A stretch of DNA of 64,000 nucleotides from Candidatus Babeliales bacterium. Its GTDB lineage: Bacteria; Babelota; Babeliae; Babelales; Chromulinivoraceae. The notes under the pieces were generated by a model. That model was not told where the DNA came from and searched no databases. It worked only from the letters and a program-made list of their open reading frames with translations. Positions 37,301 through 46,992 of this stretch are shown here, one piece after another. The stretch lies in the NCBI GenBank assembly GCA_018062405.1, contig JAGOSF010000001.1, positions 124,001 to 188,000 of the forward strand, written 5' to 3'. The position numbers and the translations under genes were made by a program. Each line of letters begins with the position of its first letter. Position 1 is the stretch's first letter.

Positions 37301-39520
37301 TCAACAATTAGCACAGAGCTTGTATTTACTGGAATTGGCTCAGTTGGAGTTGCAACTGCTGGCGGCGGTGTATTAGCACCACTAGCAGCACCAACCATTA
37401 TAGAAGTAGAACTTGCTTCAACAGCAAGCTCTACTACCAGCGCTACGACTGTCGCTGCAACAGAAGTAGCTGTTCCATCGCAATTCCAATTCTTTACAAG
37501 CCAACTGATAGCTGGAACAGTTAAAAATTTAGGATTTATGATTGGACAAGCTTTAAACCTTGGCTTTGGCGTCTTTAGCGCCCTTGGTGCACTCAATCAA
37601 GACTTGATGGCTGCACTACAAGCCGCTCAAGAAAAAAAAGCTATCCAAACACTGTGGCGGTTTGTTGAAAATAATAAAATTGCAACCATGCAAGATCAGT
37701 CACTTTTTGGAGAAGAACTTTACAAAAAACATCATGTAGCAACACAAAACCAAGCTCTTGGATTACAATATTATAAAAATTTCTTACACAGCTCTGCAAA
37801 TCTTGTGCAACAACAAATTGCTCAACTCCTATCGCAACAATATTTACAACTGTTAACACCAGACGACAACGGATTGCGTGCTTCAGACATTGGGTCAACG
37901 TGGGGACTACAAACAAATTTTGTATATTTATACCCATCGCAAGGATTCATTTCGACAACCTTAGGTCGGCCAGACTTCCCTTACGCACAAGAAGTTGCGC
38001 AAGCACCTGCTCAAGCGCAAGAAAATAACGCTGTAGAACCTACAGGTTTAAGCGATAAACAAAAGCCTCAGGCAACAAAACTATGGTTTAATCAACGAGC
38101 TATTGCAGTTATTGACCAACCTGCAGACCAAGCCTTAAACATTGAAATAAAATTCCGTATTTTGTATACACTTGCGACAGCCTATCATGTTGGATTATAT
38201 CTTGGCGGTAATTATCACAACTATAACTCTCCAGAATATTTACAGTCTTTACAAGACACAGGAACTATCGATCTTAATGATGATAAACTTGCAAAAATGT
38301 TGGTAATTAAGCGTGATGACCCAACAAAATTCCCTTCACTCTGTTTATATGAAAATGAAGGAAAAGGTTGGCTACTCAACCAACCCCTACAAGAAACAAT
38401 CAACACAGCGTCAATCTACCACATGAGTGCAAACTTACATAAAAATAAATTAACCATCTCTTTTTGGTCAGAAGATAATCCATCTATGAAAGTTACCAAA
38501 ACAATGACCGTCACACCATGCAACCAACAAACTTTTGGGGTTATTTTCTCTGGAATAGCTCTTGAATGGGGTCTTGTACAACCAAATTTACCAATCATAG
38601 AAAATCAGCAAGCTCGAAGCAACTTCAATGGACAAAAAGAAATTGATCGAGAAAAATCTTCAAAAACTCAATGGGAAAAAATGCTCAACCCTCAATTTGG
38701 CTCAATGAAATTACAATCTCTTGGAAGACCTGCAATTCTGCAAGGCAATTATCTTTACACAACACAAAGCACAAATTTAATTGACCTTCAAGGAAACCCA
38801 ATCACCGATTACCTTGTATTTGCAACAAATACAGCAACTTCTTTCGCAGATACTCCTGCCATTAATAACCTTGGTTTAAATCCATCAGAACAAAAAACTG
38901 ATGAGACTCTCAAGACAATCAATGCTATTGTCAGTTTAATTTCTGGCAATGTGTACAACTCGTCAGAACAAATTATAGCGACACAACAAAATGCATTACA
39001 ATTTTACCTACAAAAAAATACAACTCTTTCACAAAATACTATTCAATCAATAGATCAATCATCAAAACTTTATCTACAAAAAAAAACTGAATCTAGCGAC
39101 ACAACTCCAGTCAATACACCAGCTACACAGACGCTTTCGTTATCTGATTTACTCAATGAAAAACCGCCTGTAACAGGAGGCTTTGAAGTCGGACTTTCTG
39201 CAGTTGCTCCAACAAGCATCGTTGCAACAAAAGAAAATATCAGCACATTACAAAAACAAGCTGCACATGGCGCAACGGTACAAACACCAACGAGCTCTTC
39301 CCTAACTGCAAAAACTAAAAATTCGAGTACAAAAGCTACAAAGAAAATTACGGAACAGCAGCAAAATGTACCAACTCAAAAAATAACTCAACCTGTCTCT
39401 GCGCCAATTACTCAAGAAACGCAGCCGCAAACGCAAGTAACGCCAAGCCGTGATGCTTTTGCAACACAAGACTTGGGCGATGAATTGACGCTTGCTGGAA
39501 ACTCTGGATTATCTTTTTAA
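34346..39520 (+). CDS. Giant exported protein with duplicated N-terminal domain
   Basis: 1724 residues, signal peptide (LAVLFLLFFGYTNIFLSA). Two copies of a helical ~300-residue domain: about 45-342 and 395-690. Each has IYGxTGLN(V/I)AQ, a YCYLEFLVKL helix, an (A)WQ(I/A)FLK block, and SPNFF with YLYD(F/Y)LTL. Then Asn/Lys/Ala repeats (NKATNKFFEKSNKATS), and a hydrophobic region (about 765-965) with a motif FIEMSAG present twice and three or four membrane segments. A beta domain follows (about 1230-1420), then a Gln/Thr/Pro tail. It probably spans or inserts into a membrane. It starts 4 bp after the lipoprotein gene. Confidence 0.85.
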   Translation: MKKRNLAVLFLLFFGYTNIFLSAKIETKQIQSTPIQSLEDAKNKTAEILFSQIMPTNSINEQIIHTIYGPTGLNVAQSFMDKIKKAYCYLEFLVKLDKVKTDAKLISYKKSFESFITQQKENKPLIPTQELVESDDWKSIAVTAQDLTDSPAWQIFLKGMVCDSFGNISETMTDIIATQNQIGTYLQNIETAYPTDEYTKLRLYLESIEIQSLLESKQRQYYLEQTHDWQKLSSSKLQEALEEFKKSEFYNYTHDSAQTASIKNSKKNNKKPIVPSPTQEQIICYFMLNYIQTTLFHALSTENVQQIILSASSGNLSPNFFCYKITDFIYLYDFLTLKDACQANRTSPQVTTLSITQPYDEPTTDLSDKTNQSNKKNQATEKGSTSQIQASQADDELIKKIFTKEFPTKSIHEKNIDEIYGATGLNIAQDLLENIKKTYCYLEFLVKLHKVKNNAQYKQYKTYFKDFMTLPADQSPIIPTQNLVESNGWDSVPVTEKEIQDSSAWQAFLKLIICDSFDSTTEFIIDIAQVNEQMSVYIANIEKGYNNSVFTDMRLYSESIQLEELLRSHQKLLYLEQCDDWKNLDDKKLQAAIETFKKTELYVSIHPDDEPSKNVNKGAEKKSVSLQAKEQVLTYFMLASLQKNVCDLITLDNVQKFLPEASSNKISPNFFAYQSSDFVYLYDYLTLSKLTEQNKVSTQTTDADNNDDTNDESHNTVVIQKSKNPFAKTNKATNKFFEKSNKATSKAFAKSNKGLVKTIVDINTGIGKMGMGLATGFIEMSAGLAYGFTAIGSKSLAEKNQQIVRKKMNAHKKELAKAFASITVIVIGSLLFPLSPVLFGAAFTSQFVGSMIVDKRVSEPIMKSLTIVFMPIMVGMAIITNGMTTGFIEMSAGCTLAGCSIAVAFGAQKINPKLEAEKVRAKLEKYRATLNIVMSVVFVIVVSVIVVAITILTGGTTAAPMVLVEEAVFNPLIVSTASGQAALTASTISTELVFTGIGSVGVATAGGGVLAPLAAPTIIEVELASTASSTTSATTVAATEVAVPSQFQFFTSQLIAGTVKNLGFMIGQALNLGFGVFSALGALNQDLMAALQAAQEKKAIQTLWRFVENNKIATMQDQSLFGEELYKKHHVATQNQALGLQYYKNFLHSSANLVQQQIAQLLSQQYLQLLTPDDNGLRASDIGSTWGLQTNFVYLYPSQGFISTTLGRPDFPYAQEVAQAPAQAQENNAVEPTGLSDKQKPQATKLWFNQRAIAVIDQPADQALNIEIKFRILYTLATAYHVGLYLGGNYHNYNSPEYLQSLQDTGTIDLNDDKLAKMLVIKRDDPTKFPSLCLYENEGKGWLLNQPLQETINTASIYHMSANLHKNKLTISFWSEDNPSMKVTKTMTVTPCNQQTFGVIFSGIALEWGLVQPNLPIIENQQARSNFNGQKEIDREKSSKTQWEKMLNPQFGSMKLQSLGRPAILQGNYLYTTQSTNLIDLQGNPITDYLVFATNTATSFADTPAINNLGLNPSEQKTDETLKTINAIVSLISGNVYNSSEQIIATQQNALQFYLQKNTTLSQNTIQSIDQSSKLYLQKKTESSDTTPVNTPATQTLSLSDLLNEKPPVTGGFEVGLSAVAPTSIVATKENISTLQKQAAHGATVQTPTSSSLTAKTKNSSTKATKKITEQQQNVPTQKITQPVSAPITQETQPQTQVTPSRDAFATQDLGDELTLAGNSGLSF

Positions 39521-39588
39521 AAGAAAGCTTTCTATTTTTTAATTTTTGTCACAAGACCTCAACTCATCCAGTACTCGCAACCAAATTC

Positions 39589-39627
39589 AATAAGCCGGTG
39601 TTACAATTGTAACACCGGCTTATTTTT
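39589..39627 (+). terminator. Strong terminator after the operon
   Basis: A perfect 16-bp stem AATAAGCCGGTGTTAC / GTAACACCGGCTTATT with a T-run, closing the three-gene operon. Confidence 0.92.
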
Positions 39628-39687
39628 GTCTAAAAAATTAATAATTTCAAAATCCATCTACAAGAATAGTTCTTGTAGTTTTCGTCT

Positions 39688-40629
39688 CTATTGCGCTTGG
39701 ATTTCTTGTTCTGACTGATCATGCATACAAGTTCCAGAATTTTTACACTCATCATGAGACATTAAAAGATTCTGCACTGCACGGACAATTTCAACAAATA
39801 CCGCTTGTGCTTGCTTTTCGTTACCTTCTTCTCGCAATCTAAAATATCGAGAAAATTCTGTTGCAAAGTAATAGCCATACAACTTATCGGCAGAACAAGA
39901 AACTCCCCCTTTCATGTTATAAACAAGCGCGACCGCTTTTACAAAATCAATTGAATTATCGCGCTTCATCCGTAAATCAAAACATGGGTCGTCAAAAGCT
40001 ACATCGGTAAAATCGATAACTCCACGCAACTGACCAGTCAACGGATCAACAATAATATTTTTCATACTCATATCATTATGAATCAGCGCTTGCTGAAAAG
40101 GCAAACCAGCCTGAACTTCATACATTTTTACAATGTTATCAAAGACTTCAAGCATCTCTTGATGATCTTGCAAATAATGACGATGTGCTTGTAGTTTTTC
40201 TACAGACCATGGCCAATCAGTTTTTGCCAATCCAAGTGATTCAATTTCTGCTGGAGTCAAAGCCTGATGAAGCTGTACTAAAAATTCGGCAACATCAAAA
40301 ATAAGCTTTGTTTGCTGCTTTTTACCTAAATGATAAAACATGTAAGAAAATAAAGGACTCCCTGGAATCTTCTTGTAAACAAGAAAATTATCCTCATACA
40401 CAACAGGCTCAGGAATTCTTGTAGTTATTTTTCCCTGTAGCATTTTCAATAACTTTGCTTCTCTTGCAAGAAGAGCAATCCCATCTTCTGTTTTTGAACT
40501 TTTACACATCCAGGTATGATTAATTTCTATAACAGAATGGTCAAGACCTTCACGCTCTTGAACGTTTTTAATTTTCTCTTTTGGGAACAGTTTTGCAAAA
40601 AGCTCTAAACGAGCATCAATTGTTAACAC
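39688..40629 (-). CDS. Aminoglycoside phosphotransferase-fold kinase
   Basis: 313 residues. The catalytic loop LIHNDMSMKNIIVD (HxDxxxxN) and the metal motif GVIDFTDVAFDDP are the APH family signature. Substrate unknown: such kinases phosphorylate antibiotics, choline, homoserine or amino sugars. A small C-terminal Cys/His segment (DECKNSGTCMHD) is added. The position downstream of murJ would suit a small-molecule kinase in envelope metabolism, but this is only a guess. Confidence 0.9.
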   Translation of the reverse strand: MLTIDARLELFAKLFPKEKIKNVQEREGLDHSVIEINHTWMCKSSKTEDGIALLAREAKLLKMLQGKITTRIPEPVVYEDNFLVYKKIPGSPLFSYMFYHLGKKQQTKLIFDVAEFLVQLHQALTPAEIESLGLAKTDWPWSVEKLQAHRHYLQDHQEMLEVFDNIVKMYEVQAGLPFQQALIHNDMSMKNIIVDPLTGQLRGVIDFTDVAFDDPCFDLRMKRDNSIDFVKAVALVYNMKGGVSCSADKLYGYYFATEFSRYFRLREEGNEKQAQAVFVEIVRAVQNLLMSHDECKNSGTCMHDQSEQEIQAQ

Positions 40630-40693
40630 ATTGCCTCACATATAATTTAAATAACAACAGTTTAACTCTCTCGTCAACGACAATGTCGCCTCT

Positions 40694-42700
40694 TTAATCC
40701 AAGTACGAAAATGAAACTCCAAAATACCTTCTTGTTGCATAAATTGCTACAAAAAATAATCCAGCCAATGGACCAAACCACAGCCAATAACCAAAACTAT
40801 GTAAAAAGAAGTTCTGATCAATCAATAACTGGAAGGATCCTGCTTTAAAACTCCAACTTAAAGCCAAGCTAGAAATCCAACTCGAAATCGTCATCGCAGC
40901 TCCAATAAACAGAGATCCCAAGATTATTAATTGCAGACAATAGTTCATACATAATTTCCACAACGCCTTGGCATGAAAATCGATTTTAAAATAATAGACT
41001 AAAATCGTAACAAACATTAAAATTCTTATCGCTGCAGTTATTGATGTTGCAAGTGCAAGACCCATTCCACCATACAAACCCATCAACCAACTGTTCATAA
41101 AATAGTTCATACCAATCGTCAATGAGGCAACTGTTGTTGCAATTCCTGTTGACCGCAAAGCATAAAAAGCATTTAAAATAATTTTTTCTAAAGCAAAAAA
41201 GGTCAGGCCGAGCAAGTAGGCATTCATATTCCATTGAGCTTGCGTAACATGGTGCATGGTAAATTTATCAGAAAAAAACATAGTCTCAAAGATTTCTCGT
41301 GAACAAAAAATCATCACAATCGTCATCGGTAACATCATCCACACAACAAATTTAATTGCTTCACCAAGATAAGCTCCAAGCTCTTCTTTACTGTGTCCTA
41401 TTTTTGAAAAATAAGGCAAAAGAACAATCGATAAAGAAGTAACCATCACGCCAAGGGGAATATTGACAAATTGATAGGCATAACGAAGTAGCGACAAGGT
41501 ACCACTTTCTAAGTAGGAAGCAAAGCCAGAATCGATCCAAAAATTAATTTCACCAATTCCAACACTCAATAAACATGGCAGGAGCTGTAAAATAACATGC
41601 TCCAAACCTTGCCAGCTATTTATATCAGGGCCTACAACTTTAAAATTATAATAAACGCACATCAAAATATGAACTAAAAAGTTCAAGGCTGAAATGATCC
41701 AACAAAAAACTGTAACTGACCATGAAAAAGAAAGACCAACTAATGAAAAAAGAACATATAAAACACTTAAAAAGACCAGGCCAAAAAATCGATGCGTTGC
41801 TTGCAATACAGCTGATAATACAATGCTTGATGATAAAAATAAAATAAATGGAGCTAAAAATCTAAGAAAGTGAATATTTGCTTGTAATTGATCAAGATAC
41901 GCCTCTGGAGTCAATCCATACACAATAGGATCTGCGAAATAATACATACCTATAACAGTTAATCCTACCAATATTTCAAGAGCTAAAAATGAAAGCGTTA
42001 AAAGTTTATTCATTCCCTCAAGGCCATCTTGGCGCTCTACATGAATATCAGGCACTGTAATTTTAAAATTATAGGACAAACAAGCTGCAACATGAATTAT
42101 AAAGTTAAAAAAAGATGCAACAATCATTAACCAACAAAAGGTTGAAACTGACCATGAAAAATAAAGCCCAACTAATAAAAAAAGAACATACAAAAGATTT
42201 AAAAAGGCTGGAGCTATCGCCGGAACAAAAAATCGATGTGTCGCTTGCAAAGCTGCTGCAAGAACTGCGCTTGATGATAAAAACAAAATGAAAGGAGCTA
42301 AAATTTTTAAAAACTGAACGCTTGCTTCAAGCTGCGCAGCACAAGCTCCTGGAGCCATCGCATAAACAATATAATCAGCAAAAAAATACATGCCAACAAC
42401 AATGAGGCCAACAATTGCTTCGATCATCACAAAAGAAAGTGTCAAAAGTTTATTCATCCCTTCATGACCATCTGTGCGATCTGCGTGAATAAGTGCAGGA
42501 ACAAGTACTGATGACAAAGCCCCTTCTGCAAATACTTTTCGCAAAGAGTTTGGCACACGCAATGCAATAAAAAAAGCGTCAGAAATAACACCAATTCCTA
42601 AATATTGAATCAACAACATTTCTCGAATGTAAGCAAAAAATCTGCTCAATAAAGTCGAGCTGCCAATTCCTACTGTCTTTTTAATAATTGAGCGTGACAT
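40694..42700 (-). CDS. murJ: Lipid II flippase MurJ with internal tandem duplication
   Basis: Flips lipid-linked peptidoglycan precursor across the inner membrane. 668-674 residues against the usual ~520. Numbered from the longer start at 42718, residues 81-228 (DNA 42035-42478) and 229-368 (41615-42034) are near copies: each has DGxEGMNKLLTLSF, APFILFLSSS, LQATHRFF and YNFK, four membrane segments per copy, so about 18 helices instead of 14. The rest is normal: SRFFAYIREMLL and ALRVPNSLRKVFAEGALSSVLVPAL before the repeat; FWIDSGFASYLESGTLSLLRYAYQ after. Start at 42700 chosen from AAGGATG; 42718 possible. Confidence 0.93.
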   Translation of the reverse strand: MSRSIIKKTVGIGSSTLLSRFFAYIREMLLIQYLGIGVISDAFFIALRVPNSLRKVFAEGALSSVLVPALIHADRTDGHEGMNKLLTLSFVMIEAIVGLIVVGMYFFADYIVYAMAPGACAAQLEASVQFLKILAPFILFLSSSAVLAAALQATHRFFVPAIAPAFLNLLYVLFLLVGLYFSWSVSTFCWLMIVASFFNFIIHVAACLSYNFKITVPDIHVERQDGLEGMNKLLTLSFLALEILVGLTVIGMYYFADPIVYGLTPEAYLDQLQANIHFLRFLAPFILFLSSSIVLSAVLQATHRFFGLVFLSVLYVLFSLVGLSFSWSVTVFCWIISALNFLVHILMCVYYNFKVVGPDINSWQGLEHVILQLLPCLLSVGIGEINFWIDSGFASYLESGTLSLLRYAYQFVNIPLGVMVTSLSIVLLPYFSKIGHSKEELGAYLGEAIKFVVWMMLPMTIVMIFCSREIFETMFFSDKFTMHHVTQAQWNMNAYLLGLTFFALEKIILNAFYALRSTGIATTVASLTIGMNYFMNSWLMGLYGGMGLALATSITAAIRILMFVTILVYYFKIDFHAKALWKLCMNYCLQLIILGSLFIGAAMTISSWISSLALSWSFKAGSFQLLIDQNFFLHSFGYWLWFGPLAGLFFVAIYATRRYFGVSFSYLD

Positions 42701-42721
42701 CTCAAACATCCTTACCATATT

Positions 42722-43399
42722 TTATGCTATAATTAATTTTTTATTTTCAACTCTTAGAACAAATTCCATGCGCTGCGCAATCTGATGATTATGTGTGCTC
42801 ATAATCAATCCCATACCATACTCTTTTTGATATTTTAACAATAAATCTATAACCAGCTCACCTGTCTGCTCGTCAAGATTTCCAGTCGGTTCATCAACCA
42901 ATAAAAATTGAGGTACAATAAAAATTGCTCGTAAAATTGCAACTCGTTGTTGTTGTCCACCAGAAAGCATCGCTGGATACGCTTGCGCTTTATCTGCAAG
43001 CCCTATTTGTCCTAGCAGAAAATGAGCATGATCATAACTTGCAGTCGTTAAAGTTTCTGCCAAAATTGCTTTCAGCATAACATTTTCTAACACCGTAAGC
43101 TCTGCAAACAAAGCTGCCTGCTGAAAAACTAAACTGATATTTTTTTGAAAAAAAGTAGTTGTCTGTTCTGTTGAAAATAATGAAACTGGCTGAGCAGAGA
43201 AAAGCACTTGCCCTGACGTTGGAGCGTCAACTCCTGCAAGCAAATGAATACACGTTGACTTGCCAGAGCCAGAAGCGCCCATAATTGCATAACAATGCCC
43301 TTGGACAAAATCAAAAGAAACATTATCAAAAACATCGGTTATTACACCCTGTTGTTGATACGATTTTGTCACATGCTGCAAAGTTAATTTTCCGTTCAA
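42722..43399 (-). CDS. lolD: LolD-type ABC transporter ATPase
   Basis: 225 residues. Walker A GASGSGKST, Q-loop FQQAALFAELTVLEN, signature LSGGQQQRVAILRAI, Walker B LLVDEPTGNLD, and the H-loop STHNH. Sequence type and length suit LolD (lipoprotein release) or the related MacB/FtsE group; no membrane partner is adjacent, and murJ lies just downstream. The TTG start is used because AGGGG lies 6 nt upstream; the only nearby ATG is out of frame and closed after two codons. Confidence 0.9.
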   Translation of the reverse strand: MNGKLTLQHVTKSYQQQGVITDVFDNVSFDFVQGHCYAIMGASGSGKSTCIHLLAGVDAPTSGQVLFSAQPVSLFSTEQTTTFFQKNISLVFQQAALFAELTVLENVMLKAILAETLTTASYDHAHFLLGQIGLADKAQAYPAMLSGGQQQRVAILRAIFIVPQFLLVDEPTGNLDEQTGELVIDLLLKYQKEYGMGLIMSTHNHQIAQRMEFVLRVENKKLIIA

Positions 43400-43580
43400 T
43401 GCATACCCCTGAAAAAACAGTTCCCAAAGATTTTATTACTTTTTTTATTGTAACTTTTTTTTAAGTTTTTGACAGTAAAACCCAATGATAATCTATAAAA
43501 ATGAAAAAAGCGTTGAACTGTTCTTATTGAAAATATCATACTCAGAAAATATCTCGTGGTATACATTAATAGGATAAAAA

Positions 43581-46500
43581 ATGAATCGGATGAAAAAAGT
43601 AGCAGCTATAACTTTCTTGATGACTCTCATAAATTTTTTAGAGGGCATGGAAGCTCCGACAAAAAGTGCACCACAAGCAAAAAAAACAAGCGCGCCAATA
43701 AGCAATAGAGAAAGATTTGAGCAAGAACAAAAAGCTCGTGATGCAGCACAATTCAAATCTTCAAAAAGCTCTCAACCAGTAAAACCTGTAGCTCCACGTA
43801 AAATTGAACCAAAAAGAAAAATAGCAACTACATCGCCGACAGCTTCACAACAACCTATCTCTGAAGTGAAACCACAACAAGCTTTTGAAGGTCTTAACCT
43901 ACGCGAAAACACAACAATATCAAAGCCTTTAAGCCCGCAAGTTAAAAATGCCCCAGAAGTAAAAGATGTTGTTGAAACTTCAAAATCATCGGCGCCAGAA
44001 AATCAAGCGCCCGCAAAATCTCAACAATATTTCAACCAAGAAAAAATGGAAGCTCCCATAAGTTCTTACGCTGCACAGGCAAATAAACTTATAAAAAAAG
44101 AGTTTCCAAGCGTACCCGCAAGACTCCGAGAGCTTTTTACACAACCTCTTTCAATAGAATTCATCGATGTGTACGCTCACGGCTACACTGGTGGATCTTT
44201 GCTTGGTTACAATAAAGTTGCCGTTGAATCGGTCGCATTGCCTCACGACTGGAAAGACATAAGACCTTCTAATTTACAAAAAATTTCTGCTGGCCTTGAA
44301 GCGTTGCAAAATATTTACAAAAAAACTCCCCAACTCGACAGGCTTTACCTTGAGGGACACAAAGATACATTCATGACCGAGCCGATAGAAAAATATATTG
44401 ATGCTTTGCAAGAACGATTCCCTCACGCACCACAAGAACTAATTGAAATTTATGTTAAAGAATTTTTACGCGAAAATACAAATCGATACCACAGAAAAGG
44501 AATCACCAGCCTTTTTGCAATAGATCCTCATAACCCTATCACAACATCTCCAGCCGATGTTATAAAAAATCCTGAATGGCCACAAGAAACCAATTCACAA
44601 GGAGACTTTGTCGGCAGACCATCAGAACTACAAAAGCTTTACCTTTCATTACAAGCCCTTGACTATATCGGCATAAAGGCTTCTGCAAGCCCTTCGTTTA
44701 CATCCACTCTATTAAGCGCACCGCGAATAGCCTACAGCCAAGGTATTGGAGCTGCAGCAAGCAATGTTACCAATCACCCTGCAGTCAAAAAATTCGTAAA
44801 CGACACCGCAGAACAAATATTACTTACAGGATCAGATGCTCTTGTTGCACCTGCAAAGCCTGTAGACCCTACAGCTCAACCTCTTTTCGAACCAAGAGTT
44901 TATGATGCTGGTAAAAGACTTGTTAATACCGCAGCAAAACAGGGAATAGAAAGCTTAACAGAAGTTTTAGATGCTCCTGCTAGCCCAGCAAATCCTACAG
45001 CAGAATCTTTCTTTGGGCCGGAAGTCCAAAAAGCTGGGCAGGTGCTTGTCAATAAAGCTGGAAATAAAGCTGTTCAAGCTGTTGCAAGTGCAGCTCAATC
45101 TGTAGCAGAACAATCATTGCTCCCTCGATCAGAAAGCAAACCTGGAGAAAAAAGTTATATTGAATTAGATGCCACATCAAACAAAGCTATCAGCGAAGCA
45201 AAACAAGCTCTATCTTTTGCTGCAACAACTCATGTAGAAAGAGCTTTTGAAAGCATTAATGAAATATTAGCGCCTGAGAAAAAACAAGTAGAAAAATCGA
45301 AAGAAACAGATAAAGATATTGCAAATAAATCATTATTAAACCCAGAAAAAAGCGTTGTCGAATCATATCTAAAAGCTGAAAAAAAAGTGACCGAAATTAA
45401 AAAGAGTCTTGATAGAATAGCAATCCCGACAATGAAAGAATATTTCATCAACAAGTTTAAAAAAACAGCTCAAACTATAAAAAAATCGCCTGCAGAGCTT
45501 AAAAACTTTATCCAAAAAATTGCGCGGTCATTTAGTACTATGACAGGAATGAACAAAGAACAAACAGCTGCACTTGTGCAAGAAGCTGAAAAAGAAGCCG
45601 AAATTTTAATTAAAGATAAAGAAAGTTGGTTTAATGCAGAAGGTAAAGACTTTGATGTTAAATTTAAAAAATGGATGAACGATTTTGTTAACAAAATGAA
45701 TTCATTTGTGGGTAAAGAACAACCAAAAAATATACAAATTATCCAACTCCAGGCAAAAGAAAATAATCCACTTTCTCCTCAAGTAACCATTTCATGGAAT
45801 AAAATAACTGAAGAAATTATAGGAATAGAAGTTACCTACAAAGGAAATAGCTATAAAATTGATCTTAACGATCCAAAAAATGATTTTCATTCTAATATAG
45901 AAACTGGTTCATTTTCAATAAAAACCCCTTTGTTAAAAGACGGCAAAGAACAAAACGCTTTTCAAGCTGTTAACAACATTCTTTACAACAGCGTCATTAC
46001 CAATAACTTATTCGAACCTTTACGAGCAACTGCTGTAGGAAAATCTCTTGGAAAACAAAAACTCAACGAATGGGAATATTCCTTAACTGTTCCATCTTAT
46101 ATACAAGAGGGAGTCATGACCATCGAATATAACCCTACAACCAGTAGCATAAAAACAGAAGTCAACAAAACCATGCCCGACTCTTCTCAAATAAAAACAA
46201 CAAAAGAATATTCAACAAAAGAAACAAGTTCGCACGCTCAACAAGCTCAAATCATCGAAGTTGATGGAACTCTCAATGATATTTATACTCCTGCAATAAA
46301 AATCAAATATACTCCAAGCTCCACCCCAGAAGGGCTTGGCGTTTTAGAATCTGTACATCTTGATTACACCAACCCTTTAACGCAAAAAACTTATGAATTT
46401 TCACAAGAAAAAACTTTCAATGAAAAAACTGGAACCTACACGATCATAGCAACACCAACAATTCCCGTAACACCGGCTACAACAATAATAGCTGCTGCAT

Positions 46501-46769
46501 TTAAGAAAACTTTATCAAACGCTTCTACAACTGCCTACACAGGTTTGATCGAAAGCTTTGAAAACACCTTTTCTGGAGCAGGCTTACAAAGAAAATATCC
46601 ACAAGCTTATGCCGATGTAAAACAATGGCTGCTTGGTGATTACGCAACAGGAATCGAAAAAGTGATTATAGAATATAACCCAACAGAAAATGTTGTGGCA
46701 ACGCGAGTTATTAACACAATGGCCCAACAAGGACCTCAAGTGACAACTTTGATATATCCAGTCAACTAA
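43581..46769 (+). CDS. Large secreted protein with internal repeats
   Basis: 1062 residues, signal peptide (VAAITFLMTLINFLEGM). N-terminal Pro/Lys/Gln-rich linker (to ~170). Then two related units starting FPSVPARLRELF and FPHAPQELIEIY, each with an R-PS-x-LQK helix near the end. Middle Ala-rich repeats contain P-x-P/N-PTA(Q/E). At the C-terminus are two beta-rich domains (about 716-880 and 888-1062), each with IEYNPT followed by a T-x-V strand. No family recognised. Likely a surface or secreted adhesin-like or effector protein. A possible promoter TTGACA with CTATAA lies near 43469. Confidence 0.8.
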   Translation: MNRMKKVAAITFLMTLINFLEGMEAPTKSAPQAKKTSAPISNRERFEQEQKARDAAQFKSSKSSQPVKPVAPRKIEPKRKIATTSPTASQQPISEVKPQQAFEGLNLRENTTISKPLSPQVKNAPEVKDVVETSKSSAPENQAPAKSQQYFNQEKMEAPISSYAAQANKLIKKEFPSVPARLRELFTQPLSIEFIDVYAHGYTGGSLLGYNKVAVESVALPHDWKDIRPSNLQKISAGLEALQNIYKKTPQLDRLYLEGHKDTFMTEPIEKYIDALQERFPHAPQELIEIYVKEFLRENTNRYHRKGITSLFAIDPHNPITTSPADVIKNPEWPQETNSQGDFVGRPSELQKLYLSLQALDYIGIKASASPSFTSTLLSAPRIAYSQGIGAAASNVTNHPAVKKFVNDTAEQILLTGSDALVAPAKPVDPTAQPLFEPRVYDAGKRLVNTAAKQGIESLTEVLDAPASPANPTAESFFGPEVQKAGQVLVNKAGNKAVQAVASAAQSVAEQSLLPRSESKPGEKSYIELDATSNKAISEAKQALSFAATTHVERAFESINEILAPEKKQVEKSKETDKDIANKSLLNPEKSVVESYLKAEKKVTEIKKSLDRIAIPTMKEYFINKFKKTAQTIKKSPAELKNFIQKIARSFSTMTGMNKEQTAALVQEAEKEAEILIKDKESWFNAEGKDFDVKFKKWMNDFVNKMNSFVGKEQPKNIQIIQLQAKENNPLSPQVTISWNKITEEIIGIEVTYKGNSYKIDLNDPKNDFHSNIETGSFSIKTPLLKDGKEQNAFQAVNNILYNSVITNNLFEPLRATAVGKSLGKQKLNEWEYSLTVPSYIQEGVMTIEYNPTTSSIKTEVNKTMPDSSQIKTTKEYSTKETSSHAQQAQIIEVDGTLNDIYTPAIKIKYTPSSTPEGLGVLESVHLDYTNPLTQKTYEFSQEKTFNEKTGTYTIIATPTIPVTPATTIIAAAFKKTLSNASTTAYTGLIESFENTFSGAGLQRKYPQAYADVKQWLLGDYATGIEKVIIEYNPTENVVATRVINTMAQQGPQVTTLIYPVN

Positions 46770-46992
46770 GAACAATTAAAAAACATTGCTAAATCATTCA
46801 AGGAGAATCTCTAACTTTTTATACGTAAAAAATTTCTAAAAACATGATAACTAAAAGATAAGGCAGCAAACAGGATTCAAGATGATCTTCTATCAATATC
46901 TTGTTTTCCCAGCTTTGACTCCTTAAGCTAAGAGAAATTGCAACGATAAAGTTGAAGGTTTTTTCCACAATCTAAGGGGGAGGGGTAGAAAA

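Noticed and set aside
37066-37596. 176-codon minus-strand frame in the giant gene
   Set aside because: Low-complexity Ala/Thr/Val translation of the opposite strand of a hydrophobic coding region.
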